Shown here: positions 41,601-49,178 of the stretch, piece after piece
Position numbering within the stretch: the stretch's first letter is position 1
How the letters are laid out: each line of letters opens with the position of its first letter
Source of the DNA: Nemopilema nomurai
Taxonomy: Eukaryota; Cnidaria; Scyphozoa; Rhizostomeae; Rhizostomatidae
Length of the DNA stretch: 64,000 nt
Direction: 5' to 3'
Assembly: GCA_003864495.1 (NCBI GenBank)
Contig: ML133386.1
Coordinates: 620,001-684,000 of the forward strand
Made by a program: the position numbers and the translations under genes
Notes under the pieces: model-generated
Database searches by the model: none
Told to the model about the DNA's origin: nothing
What the model saw: only the letters and a program-made list of their open reading frames with translations

Positions 41601-44600
41601 CCGCTACAGCTCCAGAGTCCAAGGCCTAACTCTGTTTTTGTTTGTTTCAGCATTCGTGAAAAGGTTGCGTTGAGACAAGTGCAAGAAAAAACATTCATGT
41701 CGGAATGGAACGAAACTGAGATTAAGATAGAATCATGGCTAACGAGCGCTGAAAACGAGGCGGAGCCATTTGACTGCGCATGCCAAAACATATCAGATCT
41801 GGAAGATCAAGTCACTGAGCACCAGGTAAGTGACGTCACCAGCCAGCAGATTGATTTCAAGCGCACGTTGATTTAGTGATTGTTGAAACTAGGAAGGAGG
41901 ATTCTATTCCTCCTCCTATTTGGCCTGACACTCATTGAAATTCTTTTGCTTACAAGGAACTTCTTTTTCGACTTGCAACGGAGGAGAAGACAATCAACGA
42001 CTTACTTGACGTGGGAGAAAACCTCGCGAGTCAGAAGTTGCGCCTCGGTGAGAACAGGTCGAAGGTGAAGGGTGATTTGAAATCATTGAAGAAAAGGAAA
42101 ACGAAGCTAAATGCTAAATTGGTTGGACAGCAGGAAAGGTAAAGAAGCATTTTCTTGTTCATGAAATTGTTGAGGTCGTGCACCCTCATAAAAGTGGATG
42201 TTCAAAATCCAGGTTAATGATGCAGCATGTGATTTCATTATTTGTTAAGCTGATTGATTTGATCTAACTGTCTTGCATATGGCCTCTATTTAATTGCGTG
42301 ATTAGCCAGCAATGCTAGTGAGTAAAAGAAGCAATTTTCTTTCCAGCTTGACTAGCTTTCTCGATCATTTGACGCGCATCGAGACTGACATCTTTGACTC
42401 ATGGGTTCATCAGTGTAAGGATGTGGAAAACATTCTGCTTGAGCTCGGGAAGACGGACCAAAACGGAAATATTGATACCGTGGATGGCGCCAAAGATTAC
42501 ATGAAGGCAGAAGAGGTGGGCGTCTTCTAGTTTTATTTTTAGCTGTGCTTGATGTTTAACAACTCAGTCTGATCTTTCAGCTTTAAAAAACGACTCAAAA
42601 GTAGTTTCTAATGTTTTTCAGTCACCTAGCAAGATCCATTAGCGTCACGTGATGAATTGACACCTGAGTTCATCTATGACTTGTTTTAGGACTTGCTAAC
42701 AGAAATCAGAGGAGTCAAGCCCATGGTTGATGGGGCCATTGATGAAGGAGATGAATTGTTAGCGGAAGGCCAAATGGGAAAGCTGAGGACTCAGGGCTTG
42801 AAGACAGCAATGAAGTCATTGAAGGATCTATACGAAAAGAAGGAGCAAAATGCGTGCACAAGGATTAGCGAGTGGGTTGTCCTTAATTTCCTCTGTATCA
42901 TGTTCCCTTCATTTGTTGTTTACTTCTTCGATATACAGCACAGAGGGCGGAAATATTAACGCGAGTACATCTTCTAGAATTGTTGAGGAACTGAAGAACA
43001 TGCAGCAACAACAGCATGAGCAAGTGACTACCTGGCTGAGTAAATGTGAAACATTCGACTGCTGGGTTGACAGGGAACTGAGGGAGTTGGAATCTTATTT
43101 GCAATTTGCTGACGAAGAGCCCTGTTTGGAGAAGGTTCTTTCCGAAGAGCAGGCAATTCGGGTAAGGGATAGGGATTATTTTCACAAACGAAGCGAGTGA
43201 TAATGACACACTAGCGAATTGCATACGTATCACGAAACATGAGTATACAAAGACACCTTGGTACCCTGTGGTGAACGTGTTTAAGGTGGTAGTGTCTGCA
43301 TGACGTCAACAGATGAGTGAAATTTCGGTTTTATTTTCGATAGGACATGAAAACAAACGCAGACTCACGGACCAGCATTCGCGAGGCGCTTGTAAAGGAA
43401 GGCACAACTTTAAAGGAGAACGAAAATGTCGAGAGGGATCTCCCAGAAGAATATGCTCGTGTTCTTGAGCTGATTGTCAGTTTACAGTATAAGTGGCAGG
43501 TCTTACACAAAACTATCGACGAAAAAACCAAGTCGTAAGTTGTTCCTTTGGAGCACAACTCCACATAAATCCACGTCCTTAAAGTTTTCTTTACCGATAA
43601 AAAAGGAGAACATCAAATACTTGCTAAAAACACTTCCATTTGTATGAACTATACAAATGTAATTTCGCTTTCTTTCAAACAATGCCTTCAACGAATTCAT
43701 GGAAGAAATTTTGCAATGGCACATTGCTGGCTATACGAATCCAAGGAGTCTCCAAAGCTTTCGGCTTATGCACGCATCCAGCATTGTTCTTTGTTTGGCG
43801 GCGGCGTTCTGTGTGCTTTATCCGTGCTTCATTGTCATGTTATTAAGCAGGGTGAGTTATTTTGATCGGATAGTTTCCAGGTGGGAGGTAGGCGATGAAG
43901 TCAGTGCTAGTTGGTGTAGTCTTGTCAGTTTTGTGAACGTGTTGTCTGCGTTTCGTGTTATGGTGCTGTTTGTCATTAAGAGCCGCTATTAAGAGTATAT
44001 TTGAACTTTCTCAGCATCTAAAAATCATTTTGCGACATCTTTTAATTTCAACCAATGATATTTTCAGAGTTCTTGGAATTCTTTCTGAAATGCAAGGACA
44101 GTTATTGGCAGTTTGTATTGACCAAATGGACAACCTCGAGGGTCTGGTGAACAGCTTCAATCCCATCTCGGACGGTTTCGATACTCTCGCCAAAGATGCC
44201 GAAGATCTTTCTGTAAGTAACTCAATTCTCATCTACGGTTGCCAATTATTGCCTGTTCTCAATTGACCTTTCTTAGCTCTGTCTTGAAGTTTCAACAACT
44301 ATCATTTGGCGTGGTGTTTCTCTGTGAAGATTGTCGTTGGCTGATCTGTGCTCCGATTTCTTTGGCATGATTAGACATGGTGTGACACGACTTCTTTTTT
44401 GCTCTTTTAATGCAGGAGTTGTTCACGATGATCGGACAAACAAGAGGAAACATAGCGAGATTCAATAAGTACGCCAAAGACATGCTAGCGTCAGAAGAGC
44501 TTCCCAGCTCCGCCAGATTCGAAGTTCGCGAGGCGAATGAGATGCTGCATAGTCGCATCGCGGCTGTTTCGACGCACGCGGACCAGCGGAAGTCAGAGTA

Positions 44601-47600
44601 AGCCTGTTTAAGTGGCCTCCTTCTCGGTCATTCTACCTCTATATGCGCAACTACGCCCCTTGCCACACTCGTTTGCTATGAACTAAACCTCTTCTTGGTA
44701 TTCAGTTTGTAACGCACGACGCATGTTTGTTCCAGGCTGCATGAAAGGATCATCGACGTCTTAACTGAGTCACTTGTTGCGCTTCACGACACGACGTCAA
44801 GCTTGGAGCAGAAGTGCGATGACTTGGCCGTTCCCGATAACTTGGAGACCGTTGATTTGGTTGAGCGACACGCAACGCTTGAGGTATGGTCATCTTTTTG
44901 ATGGCAACCTTTTTGTATCTGGCTCGTATGACGTTACGATTCGCAGCCCCCTTGTGATAGCCGTCTTTTGCCTTTTACTCTGTATAAATCTTAGAGAATG
45001 GGTATAGTATTAATGTCATCGACATGGATATTTGTGGCATGCAAAGGCTAGCGAGGCGTTAGATTCTTGTAACAGAGCATGGATATTTTTGACATTATGG
45101 CTTTTTTTCAGGACATCTCGAAGCGACTGACTGCTTGCGATGTGAGTTTGAAAGACATCAAAGACCTGGGAGATGCGGCAGACACCTGTATGGTTCTTGA
45201 AACGGGTGAACCTGATGACATTGCAAGTGAAATAAGAAGTAAAAAAGTCTTCATTGACCACGTGCAGAGATTGACTGCCGAGAAGCGTTCTCGCATTTAC
45301 GGTCTTATGGTGTACACTTTCATGAGGAGAATAGGAGAGCTGGATAAATTGTTAGAGAATATCGAGGATGGACTGACAGACTATTCTTCATCTACAACAA
45401 CAATACAAAATGCATTGGAATATTTAAAAGAGAACGAGGTAACGCACTTGAAATAGAGGTTTCTGGCTAAAGTCCCTAATTTGTACTATGTTAGTCCCAC
45501 ATTTCTTGATTTAAGATATTTCTGCTCGTTGAAAGGGCTTATGTGTCGGTAAGGTTGGTCAGCCAGAACATGGCATGCCTGTTACTTAAAATGAATTTCG
45601 ACTTGATCTTGTTAAAAATTTAAAACAACAAAAGAGACGAAAGATAGTCTCGCTGAGAATGGTCTTCACTTTTGTAACTAATCGCTACTTAGTTGTGTCT
45701 TATAAATGTCTCCTCTTGTAGACGTCGTTACAAGAACTCGATGATATTCAAAAGGAGGGAGAAGAAATCACCCTGCAAATCGACGAAGTGATCCAGACAA
45801 ACTCAGTGTCAGAAGGAGATGAACATGAGCTGCAAGAACGAAGTAGGGCCTTCGTAGACCATATGTCAGAAGCCCTCATGTCTCTCAAGATCGAAAATAA
45901 CAAGTATGTTTCTAACCACTCAAGTTTGTCAAACAAAGTTGACTCGCAAAAGTTTCCCTGTAATGTGTGACGTTTTGTTCTTCTCAATAAAAATTGCTTG
46001 GCTACGTTTCAGCTTGAGACAAGTATTTGCGTCGGCTACCAATGACAAGTTATCTGAGCTGAGAGAATGGCTAGACATGATGCAAAAACGAAGAGAAGGA
46101 GACGATCAGATTGGCCCCGACAGCATGGCGATTAAGAAGCAGATCACAGAAATGAGCGTGAGTCGATTTCACTTTTCTTTCGCATTTTTCTGCTTGTTCC
46201 CTTTTCATCCCACTTCACACCGAAATGGTTTGATTTGATCGAATTTCCACTTTGCTTGCTTTTTTTATACCTGGAAGCCAGGCAATTGCTCTGTGGGTCG
46301 TAGACTATGTAATTAATTTCTTGAGATTCGGGAGCAAATAGTTGTCATTGAACATTGCAGATTGTAGAAAACCAACTCAAGGAAAAGAGGCTAGCGACCA
46401 GCATTCGACACGACGATGGCATGGCTACCAAGTACCTCGCTTCGGAGACGCTGGCGGCCCTAGAAGAGGCAGACTTGGATTGGCAGCACTTGTCTGATTG
46501 GGTTGCTCACAGACACAAGGTTCTGCTTGCGTCACAGGAGGCCTGGGAGAATTTCCGCCAGGTCGAGGTTGACCTTATCGACTATTTACGAGACAAGGAG
46601 AGGCAAGTAAAGAACTGGGAGCCGATTAACCTGGAAGACGAAGAGGCTGTTGCAGCTAGGATCAAAATTTTGAAAGTAAGTTGCATATTGGCACCATTGC
46701 CTGTTGTTCCCTACGTAGCATGCTAGCTAACCCGTACAGGCCGTTGCTGCCCAAGACCACAATTCACTTGCTTTGCAATTGCTTCGCCAGGAAATGCTGT
46801 CAGGTATGGAGGGTCGTAAGGATGATGTCCAAAATATGCACAAGGCTGCGGATGACGTCATCGACTTCATTGGGGAGGAGCAGGCGATGACGAACAACAT
46901 CAAGTCTCAGGTTGCAGACATTCACGATTGCTGGAACAACACCGTGCGTCAGGTGATCGAGGCTATCAGCAAGGTAAGACTTGTCTGCGCATTGTCGATG
47001 TAACATTTTCCAAACTAGCTCAGGTGTCTTCTTAAGCGATTATTCATCATTCCACACCATTCTACATCACTCCACATAGTTCTACATCATTCATCAATCA
47101 TTCTGCATCATTCCACATCATTATTCATCATTCCACATCATTCTTCATCATTCTGCATCATTCCACATCATTCTTCACCATTCTGCATCATTCCACATCA
47201 TTCTTCAACATTCTCCATTTGCGATGTAACGAAGCAACGTAAGGAATTTGCACCCGCACCGGATTGGTTCCGTGATTATTATTCAAAATGTGGCTAATTT
47301 TTTTCCTTTTCCTTCATTAATTTGAGCAGTGCAATATTTGTTTCAGTTATCTTTTCAACAACATGTGTTTCTCCATTTCAGTTGAACTTTGCGAAAGAGA
47401 AACTTCAAAATTTAGAAGAGGGAATAAATGAAGTACGTTTGTGGTTGGATGATGCAAAATCAATTTTGAAATTCTACACGCCTGATATACCAGAAGATGT
47501 CATGGAAGACCTCAAGCCAAAAGTGGAGGTACCACATCTGCCGACTGTCTTTTTTAATATCAATAAACCAATTTGCACTAATAGCTGATCTGGATAAACA

Positions 47601-47940
47601 GAATCATGTGTACATGAGGTAGTTGATCTTTGAGATGAATTGACATGATAGGTTGTTAGGTGTTTCAAGTACTTCATAACGCCCTCTTACATTATAGCAA
47701 AAATGCACTGAAGAGACGTTTAAGCACAACACACTGAAAAAAGTAAACACCCTTAGCAGAGAGCTACTGGATGATATAGATGGCCCGTCGCATGACACCA
47801 TACAAACCGACTTGTTGAAGCTGAATAAAGACTGGAACGAGGTCACCACCGACTTAGGACGCAAAAAGGACATGAAAAAGCGGCCATGTTGTTGGTGGTG
47901 TTACCGAAGATGGTTTTTAAAATACGGTTATTATAATTAG
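2400..47940 (+). CDS. CH-CH spectrin-repeat actin-binding protein (nesprin/beta-spectrin-like), about 38 exons
   Basis: Joining exons by splice sites and phase gives 6006 nt, about 2001 residues. Order: tandem calponin-homology domains (about residues 18-123 and 134-245), a helical region with about a dozen spectrin-type repeats, a basic Ser/Thr/Pro-rich linker (about 653-710) interrupting them, and a short C-terminal tail. CH-CH pairs of this class bind F-actin, and spectrin repeats form long three-helix spacers, so a cortical or nuclear-envelope actin linker is likely. CH motifs resemble nesprin and beta-spectrin (for example [33 protein letters not shown]). No PH, EF-hand, GAS2 or KASH domain is visible, so I give no symbol. 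Introns 4 and 5 host two antisense GPCR genes and a tRNA-like array. A polyadenylation signal AATAAA lies at 48111. Exon 16 (32151-32233) is the weakest link. The locus could instead be two overlapping transcription units, the second starting at 33126. Confidence 0.85.
7353..8372 (-). CDS. Class A (rhodopsin-like) GPCR, paralogue 1, intronless
   Basis: 339 residues from the first ATG (MADPC...). Seven hydrophobic helices fit class A. Landmarks: GN at 33-34 (TM1), ASD at 62-64 with the sodium-site Asp (TM2), DRY at 116-118 ending TM3, CVYTP in TM6 where CWxP is usual, and SATNPIIC in TM7 where NPxxY is usual. The Cys normally opening TM3 (3.25) is absent, as in melanocortin, cannabinoid and adenosine-type receptors. 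The C-terminus has CLRC, a possible palmitoylation site. The ligand cannot be inferred. The receptor lies antisense within intron 4 of the host gene and pairs with a similar gene 5 kb away. An in-frame TTG farther upstream (8402) is not a credible start. Confidence 0.88.
   Translation of the reverse strand: MADPCFPGSDAPTQLSYFTASASALLAILITTGNLLLIVAIAKDPLKKLRNPFAFFLANAAASDLIVGVLAMPVSTVFHYMEAKKSIDGNLIYILHLTYFVSASASLFSMVAMTVDRYYALMSISSTRRNLSRRKCIIVSTLIWALALGFSGFYFLLGFVTLLLVYINISLLAVFGMTLVTYLKVMRRMQSLTSTLRVPNRVTTTLADRQEKGSSKKNRHLKREQKVTTVFMSLMVTFICVYTPAMVYIYILQFCLECSCNTRHVFRDLVFLFCTFCSATNPIICLRRLPVIRRSLLLCLRCRKNTANTDSSVDDTSMQVITPALERRRVIENPFVITQ
10178..10234 (+). mobile_element. Decayed non-LTR retrotransposon (LINE) reverse transcriptase fragment
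   Basis: Translation gives [18 protein letters not shown] followed by a stop. This matches the highly conserved RT block (G-V-R-Q-G-C-x-L-S-P-x-L-F-N) of non-LTR retrotransposons. Surrounding sequence from about 9000 to 11080 is purine-rich with interrupted reading frames and is probably the rest of the same dead element, but no further RT block is clear enough to place its ends. Confidence 0.65.
13133..14119 (-). CDS. Class A (rhodopsin-like) GPCR, paralogue 2, intronless
   Basis: 328 residues from ATG at 14119 (MTDPC...), with the same seven-helix plan as the receptor at 7353-8372. It has DRY (as IDRYY) at the end of TM3, CIYIP in TM6 and SATNPVIC in TM7, so the same departures from CWxP and NPxxY. 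The first ~120 residues differ from paralogue 1 at only a handful of sites; from the second intracellular loop on, similarity drops to roughly half. The third loop is basic ([10 protein letters not shown]... EERKKDKH), fitting G-protein coupling. It lies antisense to the host gene, 480 bases upstream of host exon 5. It is probably a tandem duplicate with later sequence exchange. Confidence 0.88.
   Translation of the reverse strand: MTDPCFPGSDAPTQLSYFTASASALLAILITTGNLLIIVAIAKDPLKKLRNPFAFFLANAAASDLIVGVLAMPVSTVFHYMEAKKSIDENLIYILHLTYFVSASASLFSMAAMSIDRYYVLMSFSSKRRKLTRRNCILILVLIWVLTFGFSGIYFALGYVSLLMVLIHLSLVTTFVITLVTYVKIIRRMRKIKQSLRRRQGYANGEGEHRQREERKKDKHFLRERKVTKVFLSLMIAFLCIYIPAMIFLYILQFCLTCSCNTRHIYRDLVLILISIASATNPVICILRLPVIRSSVHAAVRCGRKLPPSDSSTLGKDEIKATALQNIA
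14690..16190 (+). other. Intron 5, part before the tRNA-like array
   Basis: AT-rich intron sequence with no gene or element recognised up to the 10-bp direct repeat at 16191. Confidence 0.5.
16191..16200. repeat. Left copy of 10-bp flanking direct repeat (putative target-site duplication)
   Basis: GATACAGTTT immediately precedes the first base of the array; a perfect second copy lies at 22779-22788. Confidence 0.7.
16260..16332 (-). tRNA. tRNA-like sequence, copy 1 (would-be Cys-ACA)
   Basis: The acceptor arms GACCCGA/TCGGGTC pair over 7 bp. The D arm GCTC-AGTTGGTA-GAGC contains a perfect A box (TAGCTCAGTTGG). The T arm has the TTCGAGT loop and B box. The anticodon stem TTGAC/GTCAA encloses loop GTACAAA, giving anticodon ACA (reads UGU, Cys). 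Oddities: two bases, not one, separate the D and anticodon stems, and the T stem has an A-C mismatch. Animal tRNA-Cys normally has GCA, so this is more likely a tRNA-derived repeat than a decoding tRNA, though it looks transcribable by Pol III. The evidence applies to all copies below. Confidence 0.6.
16572..16644 (-). tRNA. tRNA-like sequence, copy 2
   Basis: Same 73-nt sequence as copy 1. The unit between copies 1 and 2 has one T fewer in a T run. Confidence 0.6.
16885..16957 (-). tRNA. tRNA-like sequence, copy 3
   Basis: Same sequence as copy 1; 313 bp from copy 2. Confidence 0.6.
17198..17270 (-). tRNA. tRNA-like sequence, copy 4
   Basis: Same sequence as copy 1; 313 bp spacing. Confidence 0.6.
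17511..17583 (-). tRNA. tRNA-like sequence, copy 5
   Basis: Same sequence as copy 1; 313 bp spacing. Confidence 0.6.
17824..17896 (-). tRNA. tRNA-like sequence, copy 6
   Basis: Same sequence as copy 1; 313 bp spacing. Confidence 0.6.
18137..18209 (-). tRNA. tRNA-like sequence, copy 7
   Basis: Same sequence as copy 1; 313 bp spacing. Confidence 0.6.
18450..18522 (-). tRNA. tRNA-like sequence, copy 8
   Basis: Same sequence as copy 1; 313 bp spacing. Confidence 0.6.
18763..18835 (-). tRNA. tRNA-like sequence, copy 9
   Basis: Same sequence as copy 1; 313 bp spacing. Confidence 0.6.
19076..19148 (-). tRNA. tRNA-like sequence, copy 10
   Basis: Same sequence as copy 1. The unit to the next copy is 312 bp because a C run in the spacer has three bases, not four. 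Confidence 0.6.
19388..19460 (-). tRNA. tRNA-like sequence, copy 11
   Basis: Same sequence as copy 1. Confidence 0.6.
19701..19773 (-). tRNA. tRNA-like sequence, copy 12
   Basis: Same sequence as copy 1; 313 bp spacing. Confidence 0.6.
20014..20086 (-). tRNA. tRNA-like sequence, copy 13
   Basis: Same sequence as copy 1; 313 bp spacing. Confidence 0.6.
20327..20399 (-). tRNA. tRNA-like sequence, copy 14
   Basis: Same sequence as copy 1; 313 bp spacing. Confidence 0.6.
20640..20712 (-). tRNA. tRNA-like sequence, copy 15
   Basis: Same sequence as copy 1; 313 bp spacing. Confidence 0.6.
20953..21025 (-). tRNA. tRNA-like sequence, copy 16
   Basis: Same sequence as copy 1; 313 bp spacing. Confidence 0.6.
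21266..21338 (-). tRNA. tRNA-like sequence, copy 17
   Basis: Same sequence as copy 1. The following spacer has a C run one base shorter. Confidence 0.6.
21578..21649 (-). tRNA. tRNA-like sequence, copy 18 (1-nt deletion)
   Basis: 72 nt. The 3' acceptor strand has lost one G/C pair position (GACC on the + strand where others have GACCC), the only copy with a change inside the tRNA-like part. It may be a real mutation or a homopolymer reading error. Confidence 0.55.
21890..21962 (-). tRNA. tRNA-like sequence, copy 19
   Basis: Same sequence as copy 1. The following spacer has a shortened C run. Confidence 0.6.
22202..22274 (-). tRNA. tRNA-like sequence, copy 20
   Basis: Same sequence as copy 1. 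The following spacer has GTGAAAGG where others have GTGAAAAGG. Confidence 0.6.
22514..22586 (-). tRNA. tRNA-like sequence, copy 21
   Basis: Same sequence as copy 1; last copy, followed by a full spacer and the 11-bp partial unit. Confidence 0.6.
22779..22788. repeat. Right copy of 10-bp flanking direct repeat (putative target-site duplication)
   Basis: GATACAGTTT immediately follows the 11-bp partial unit that closes the array, matching 16191-16200. Confidence 0.7.
22789..23807 (+). other. Intron 5, part after the array
   Basis: No gene, RNA or element recognised. It ends in the polypyrimidine tract and AG that precede exon 6. Confidence 0.5.
23808..25953 (+). CDS. Exons 6-9 of the CH/spectrin-repeat gene: CH2 domain
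   Basis: Exons 23808-23914, 24241-24321, 25096-25211 and 25865-25953. Exon 6 gives the inter-CH linker and the start of CH2 ([15 protein letters not shown]). Exon 7 gives [20 protein letters not shown], the hallmark of CH2 in spectrin-superfamily proteins. Exon 8 continues with [19 protein letters not shown], and exon 9 with [14 protein letters not shown], matching the last CH2 helix. Exon 6 can only be joined in frame through a GC donor (AAGG|GCAAGC at 23915). Exon 7 ends CAA|GTTTGT. All phases (0,2,2,1,0) agree. Confidence 0.87.
25498..25801. repeat. Degenerate 15-bp minisatellite in intron 8
   Basis: About 20 copies of a roughly 15-bp unit, consensus near GACTTACGCGGGCCT, GC-rich against AT-rich surroundings. 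The period is a multiple of three, so long open frames appear on the minus strand, but they are low-complexity and not a gene. Confidence 0.85.
26531..29622 (+). CDS. Exons 10-15 of the CH/spectrin-repeat gene: first spectrin-type repeats
   Basis: Exons 26531-26686, 27334-27515, 27991-28168, 28553-28734, 28936-29080 and 29450-29622. Exon 10 is a charged helix ([18 protein letters not shown]) following CH2. Exon pairs 11+12 and 13+14 each encode about 110-120 residues with heptad-like hydrophobic spacing and Trp/Leu positions such as LKQLWQSIF, as expected of spectrin repeats. The first member of each pair is 182 nt and ends in phase 2; the second restores phase 0. Exon 15 (173 nt) starts a third pair. 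All sites are GT-AG. Confidence 0.85.
26663..26772. repeat. Short tandem duplication copying the end of exon 10 and its donor
   Basis: About 47 bp covering the last 24 coding bases of exon 10, its GTAGGT donor and following intron recur 63 bp downstream (second copy from 26726). The second copy therefore contains a ready-made cryptic splice donor. Confidence 0.85.
28234..28337. mobile_element. Short inverted-repeat element (MITE-like), about 104 bp, in intron 12
   Basis: The left end TACCGTAAATCCTCGAATTA and the right end (reverse complement TACAGTAAATCTTCGAAAAA) match over about 25 bp with few mismatches, followed inward by AGCCCC on both sides. No coding capacity. Similar TACAGTAAATC-ended short elements are common in marine invertebrate genomes (recollection, not searched). 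Confidence 0.7.
29750..29844 (+). CDS. Possible alternative terminal exon of the CH/spectrin-repeat gene
   Basis: After GAATTACAG at 29741-29749, one base plus 30 codons ([13 protein letters not shown]...) stay open from exon 15 in the correct phase to TAA at 29842-29844. An AATAAA motif overlaps this stop. Use of this exon would give a CH-CH protein with only a few spectrin repeats, about 620 residues. There is no composition or homology support, so this is a splice-site and phase argument only. Confidence 0.25.
29845..32150 (+). other. Long intron region without supported exon
   Basis: AT-rich, with no convincing coding segment in the required phase before 32151 and no RNA or complete element recognised. 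Confidence 0.4.
32151..36820 (+). CDS. Exons 16-19 of the CH/spectrin-repeat gene: basic Ser-rich linker
   Basis: Exons 32151-32233 (tentative), 33118-33222, 34152-34323 and 36667-36820. Exon 16 follows TTTCAG in the phase needed by exon 15, is acidic ([15 protein letters not shown]), and ends in phase 1 at a weak GTGATA donor. Exon 17 contains [20 protein letters not shown]. Exon 18 is a basic then Ser/Thr/Pro-rich segment ([15 protein letters not shown], then [20 protein letters not shown]), a likely phosphorylated flexible hinge. Its donor is CCA|GTAGGT; using the next GT would add an in-frame stop. Exon 19 returns to helical sequence ([20 protein letters not shown]). Exon 16 is the only uncertain member. 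Confidence 0.7.
33126..33222 (+). CDS. Possible internal first exon (alternative start of a spectrin-repeat-only isoform)
   Basis: The ATG at 33126 within exon 17 opens [10 protein letters not shown] and splices in phase 1 to the basic linker. If exon 17 is a first exon, the product lacks both CH domains and runs about 1380 residues to the same stop at 47940. Upstream sequence at 32880-33117 is less AT-rich than nearby introns and could be a promoter, but no TATA box or initiator stands out. Confidence 0.4.
36821..38215 (+). other. Intron 19 with simple repeats
   Basis: Contains a run of 17 G at 37238-37254, a run of GATCAGTAA-type copies at about 37185-37215, and four copies of an 18-bp unit (GCGCTTTGAAATCATCT) at 37342-37402. 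No gene seen. Confidence 0.6.
38216..45438 (+). CDS. Exons 20-32 of the CH/spectrin-repeat gene: central spectrin-repeat rod
   Basis: Exons 38216-38406, 40298-40457, 41166-41347, 41651-41825, 41957-42138, 42347-42515, 42690-42871, 42939-43161, 43344-43534, 44068-44212, 44416-44597, 44736-44883 and 45112-45438. They form pairs (191+160, 182+175, 182+169, 182+223, 191+145, 182+148 nt), each pair about one spectrin-type repeat, with boundaries in phase 0 between repeats and phase 2 inside them. Helices carry conserved Trp positions (SRWEDTV, ETTWELL, SWLTSAE, YKWQVL). The 327-nt exon 32 encodes a whole repeat. Donors are GT throughout; exon 26 uses AGCGA|GTGGGT. Confidence 0.87.
38407..40297 (+). 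other. Intron 20 with a short tandem repeat
   Basis: Five copies of an 11-bp unit (TTTTATTCGCG) at 39043-39096. Otherwise no gene or element recognised. Confidence 0.5.
45722..47940 (+). CDS. Exons 33-38 of the CH/spectrin-repeat gene: last repeats and Cys/Trp-rich tail
   Basis: Exons 45722-45903, 46013-46157, 46361-46675, 46740-46973, 47382-47528 and 47698-47940. Exon pair 33+34 (182+145 nt) and single exon 35 (315 nt) encode one repeat each; exons 36-38 give about two more helical segments. The protein ends with a heptad-containing helix, then [19 protein letters not shown] and seven more residues before TAG. Clustered Cys, Trp and basic residues could be S-acylated and bind membrane (inference). 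There is no hydrophobic span or Pro-rich luminal peptide, so this is not a KASH tail. Confidence 0.87.
47041..47216. repeat. Minisatellite in intron 36
   Basis: Repeated blocks near ATTCTTCATCATTCCACATC with about 10-bp sub-periodicity and interspersed variants. Confidence 0.85.
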
Positions 47941-48110
47941 TACCTGTATTTAAATTCGAATTCGTTTGTATTTGTAAAGCTGTTTGAAAGGGGATTTTTA
48001 GGCCAAAATCTAGAGGGACTGTATGGAACCAGCGTACATATTTCGCTGTCTGCTTAACTTGTCTGTCAAGTGCAAGTAGCATCCACCATCAAAAGCGAAC
48101 GGTCCAATTA

Positions 48111-48116
48111 AATAAA
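48111..48116 (+). terminator. Polyadenylation signal for the CH/spectrin-repeat gene
   Basis: AATAAA, 171 bases after the stop codon; the first canonical signal downstream. Confidence 0.5.
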
Positions 48117-49094
48117 TATTTCAAGAGACAGTCATATTCAAATCCAGGCCATAGAGAAAAGCGCTATTTAAAATTAAAAGTAACACATAGAATTTATTTG
48201 ATACACATTAACTGTAAATAGATCAATACCAGATGGAATCGTATTTAATTTGTGGCTGTCTAAGCTGAGGCTAAGGCTAGCAACAAATCAAGGCCTCCCA
48301 AATTTCCCCACCATTTAAGCTCTTCAGATATCACGCTTTTGAAATGGGGATTTAACATAATAAGCTTTCTTAATTACTTCAGTTTTTGCATTTAGAATAT
48401 TAGCTGGGTTAGAATGTAGCATAAATTTTACTTTTTTCTTAGTTCTTGTTTGGATTCAATATGGAATGTGGCCACTATGTCGACCTAACCTGTGGGTTTA
48501 TAGAATTTCAATGTAGATTAGAATCAACTAATCACTCTAACAATTATACATTTTACCCTTTTCTCTGGTGTATGTGTTTTTGAAAAAGTGTCCAAAAATG
48601 ACCGCAGAACTCGTTTTATTTGTAGCTTGTTTTTCATCAGCCTCTTTGGTTGCTTATGATCATCAGTAACTATTATGGTCTCGTTTTATTATGATCACTA
48701 TTGCTTGACTTCATCAGCAAGAGATTTCTCGACCAACTCTAAGAGACCTAGGGTTTCGATCTTCAGTCACCAACCATCAGTAAATAGCACAATAAAGACT
48801 TCAGTGTATACACATAAAAGCCGGATTACTTTAGAAGCAGAATCGGATTTACGACTTGCTGGACCCAAAGCTTACATTTGCCAATATGTGTGTCTTGCTA
48901 CTCAATGTACAATAGAACTTTGTATAGGCTTTTCAGAATTTTGCTTAAGGCCCCTAATATTAAAAATTCATGGGTTAATGCGTTAATATTAGGCGTGAGA
49001 AAATTATTATATGGTTTCTTTGCCTCGTGCTATTTTGAAGGCCTTTGCAGGGTATGCACTTGGCTCCTTGAACAATATTCTGACTGCATAGAGC
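48117..49094. other. Intergenic region upstream of TRIAP1
   Basis: AT-rich, with no coding segment recognised. It presumably includes the TRIAP1 promoter near its right end. Confidence 0.5.
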
Positions 49095-49178
49095 ATGGAG
49101 GCTCAAATTATGAATAGTGAACGGAAGCGAGGCTGTTCCAAAAGACTGTCTGGTCAATGCTTCGATATCCTAAGTAAC

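Noticed and set aside
43699..43992. Plus-strand open frame with a hydrophobic stretch resembling a membrane segment
   Set aside because: It lies in the 533-bp intron between exons 28 and 29, has no acceptor in the needed phase, and exon 28 joins exon 29 (44068) perfectly without it.
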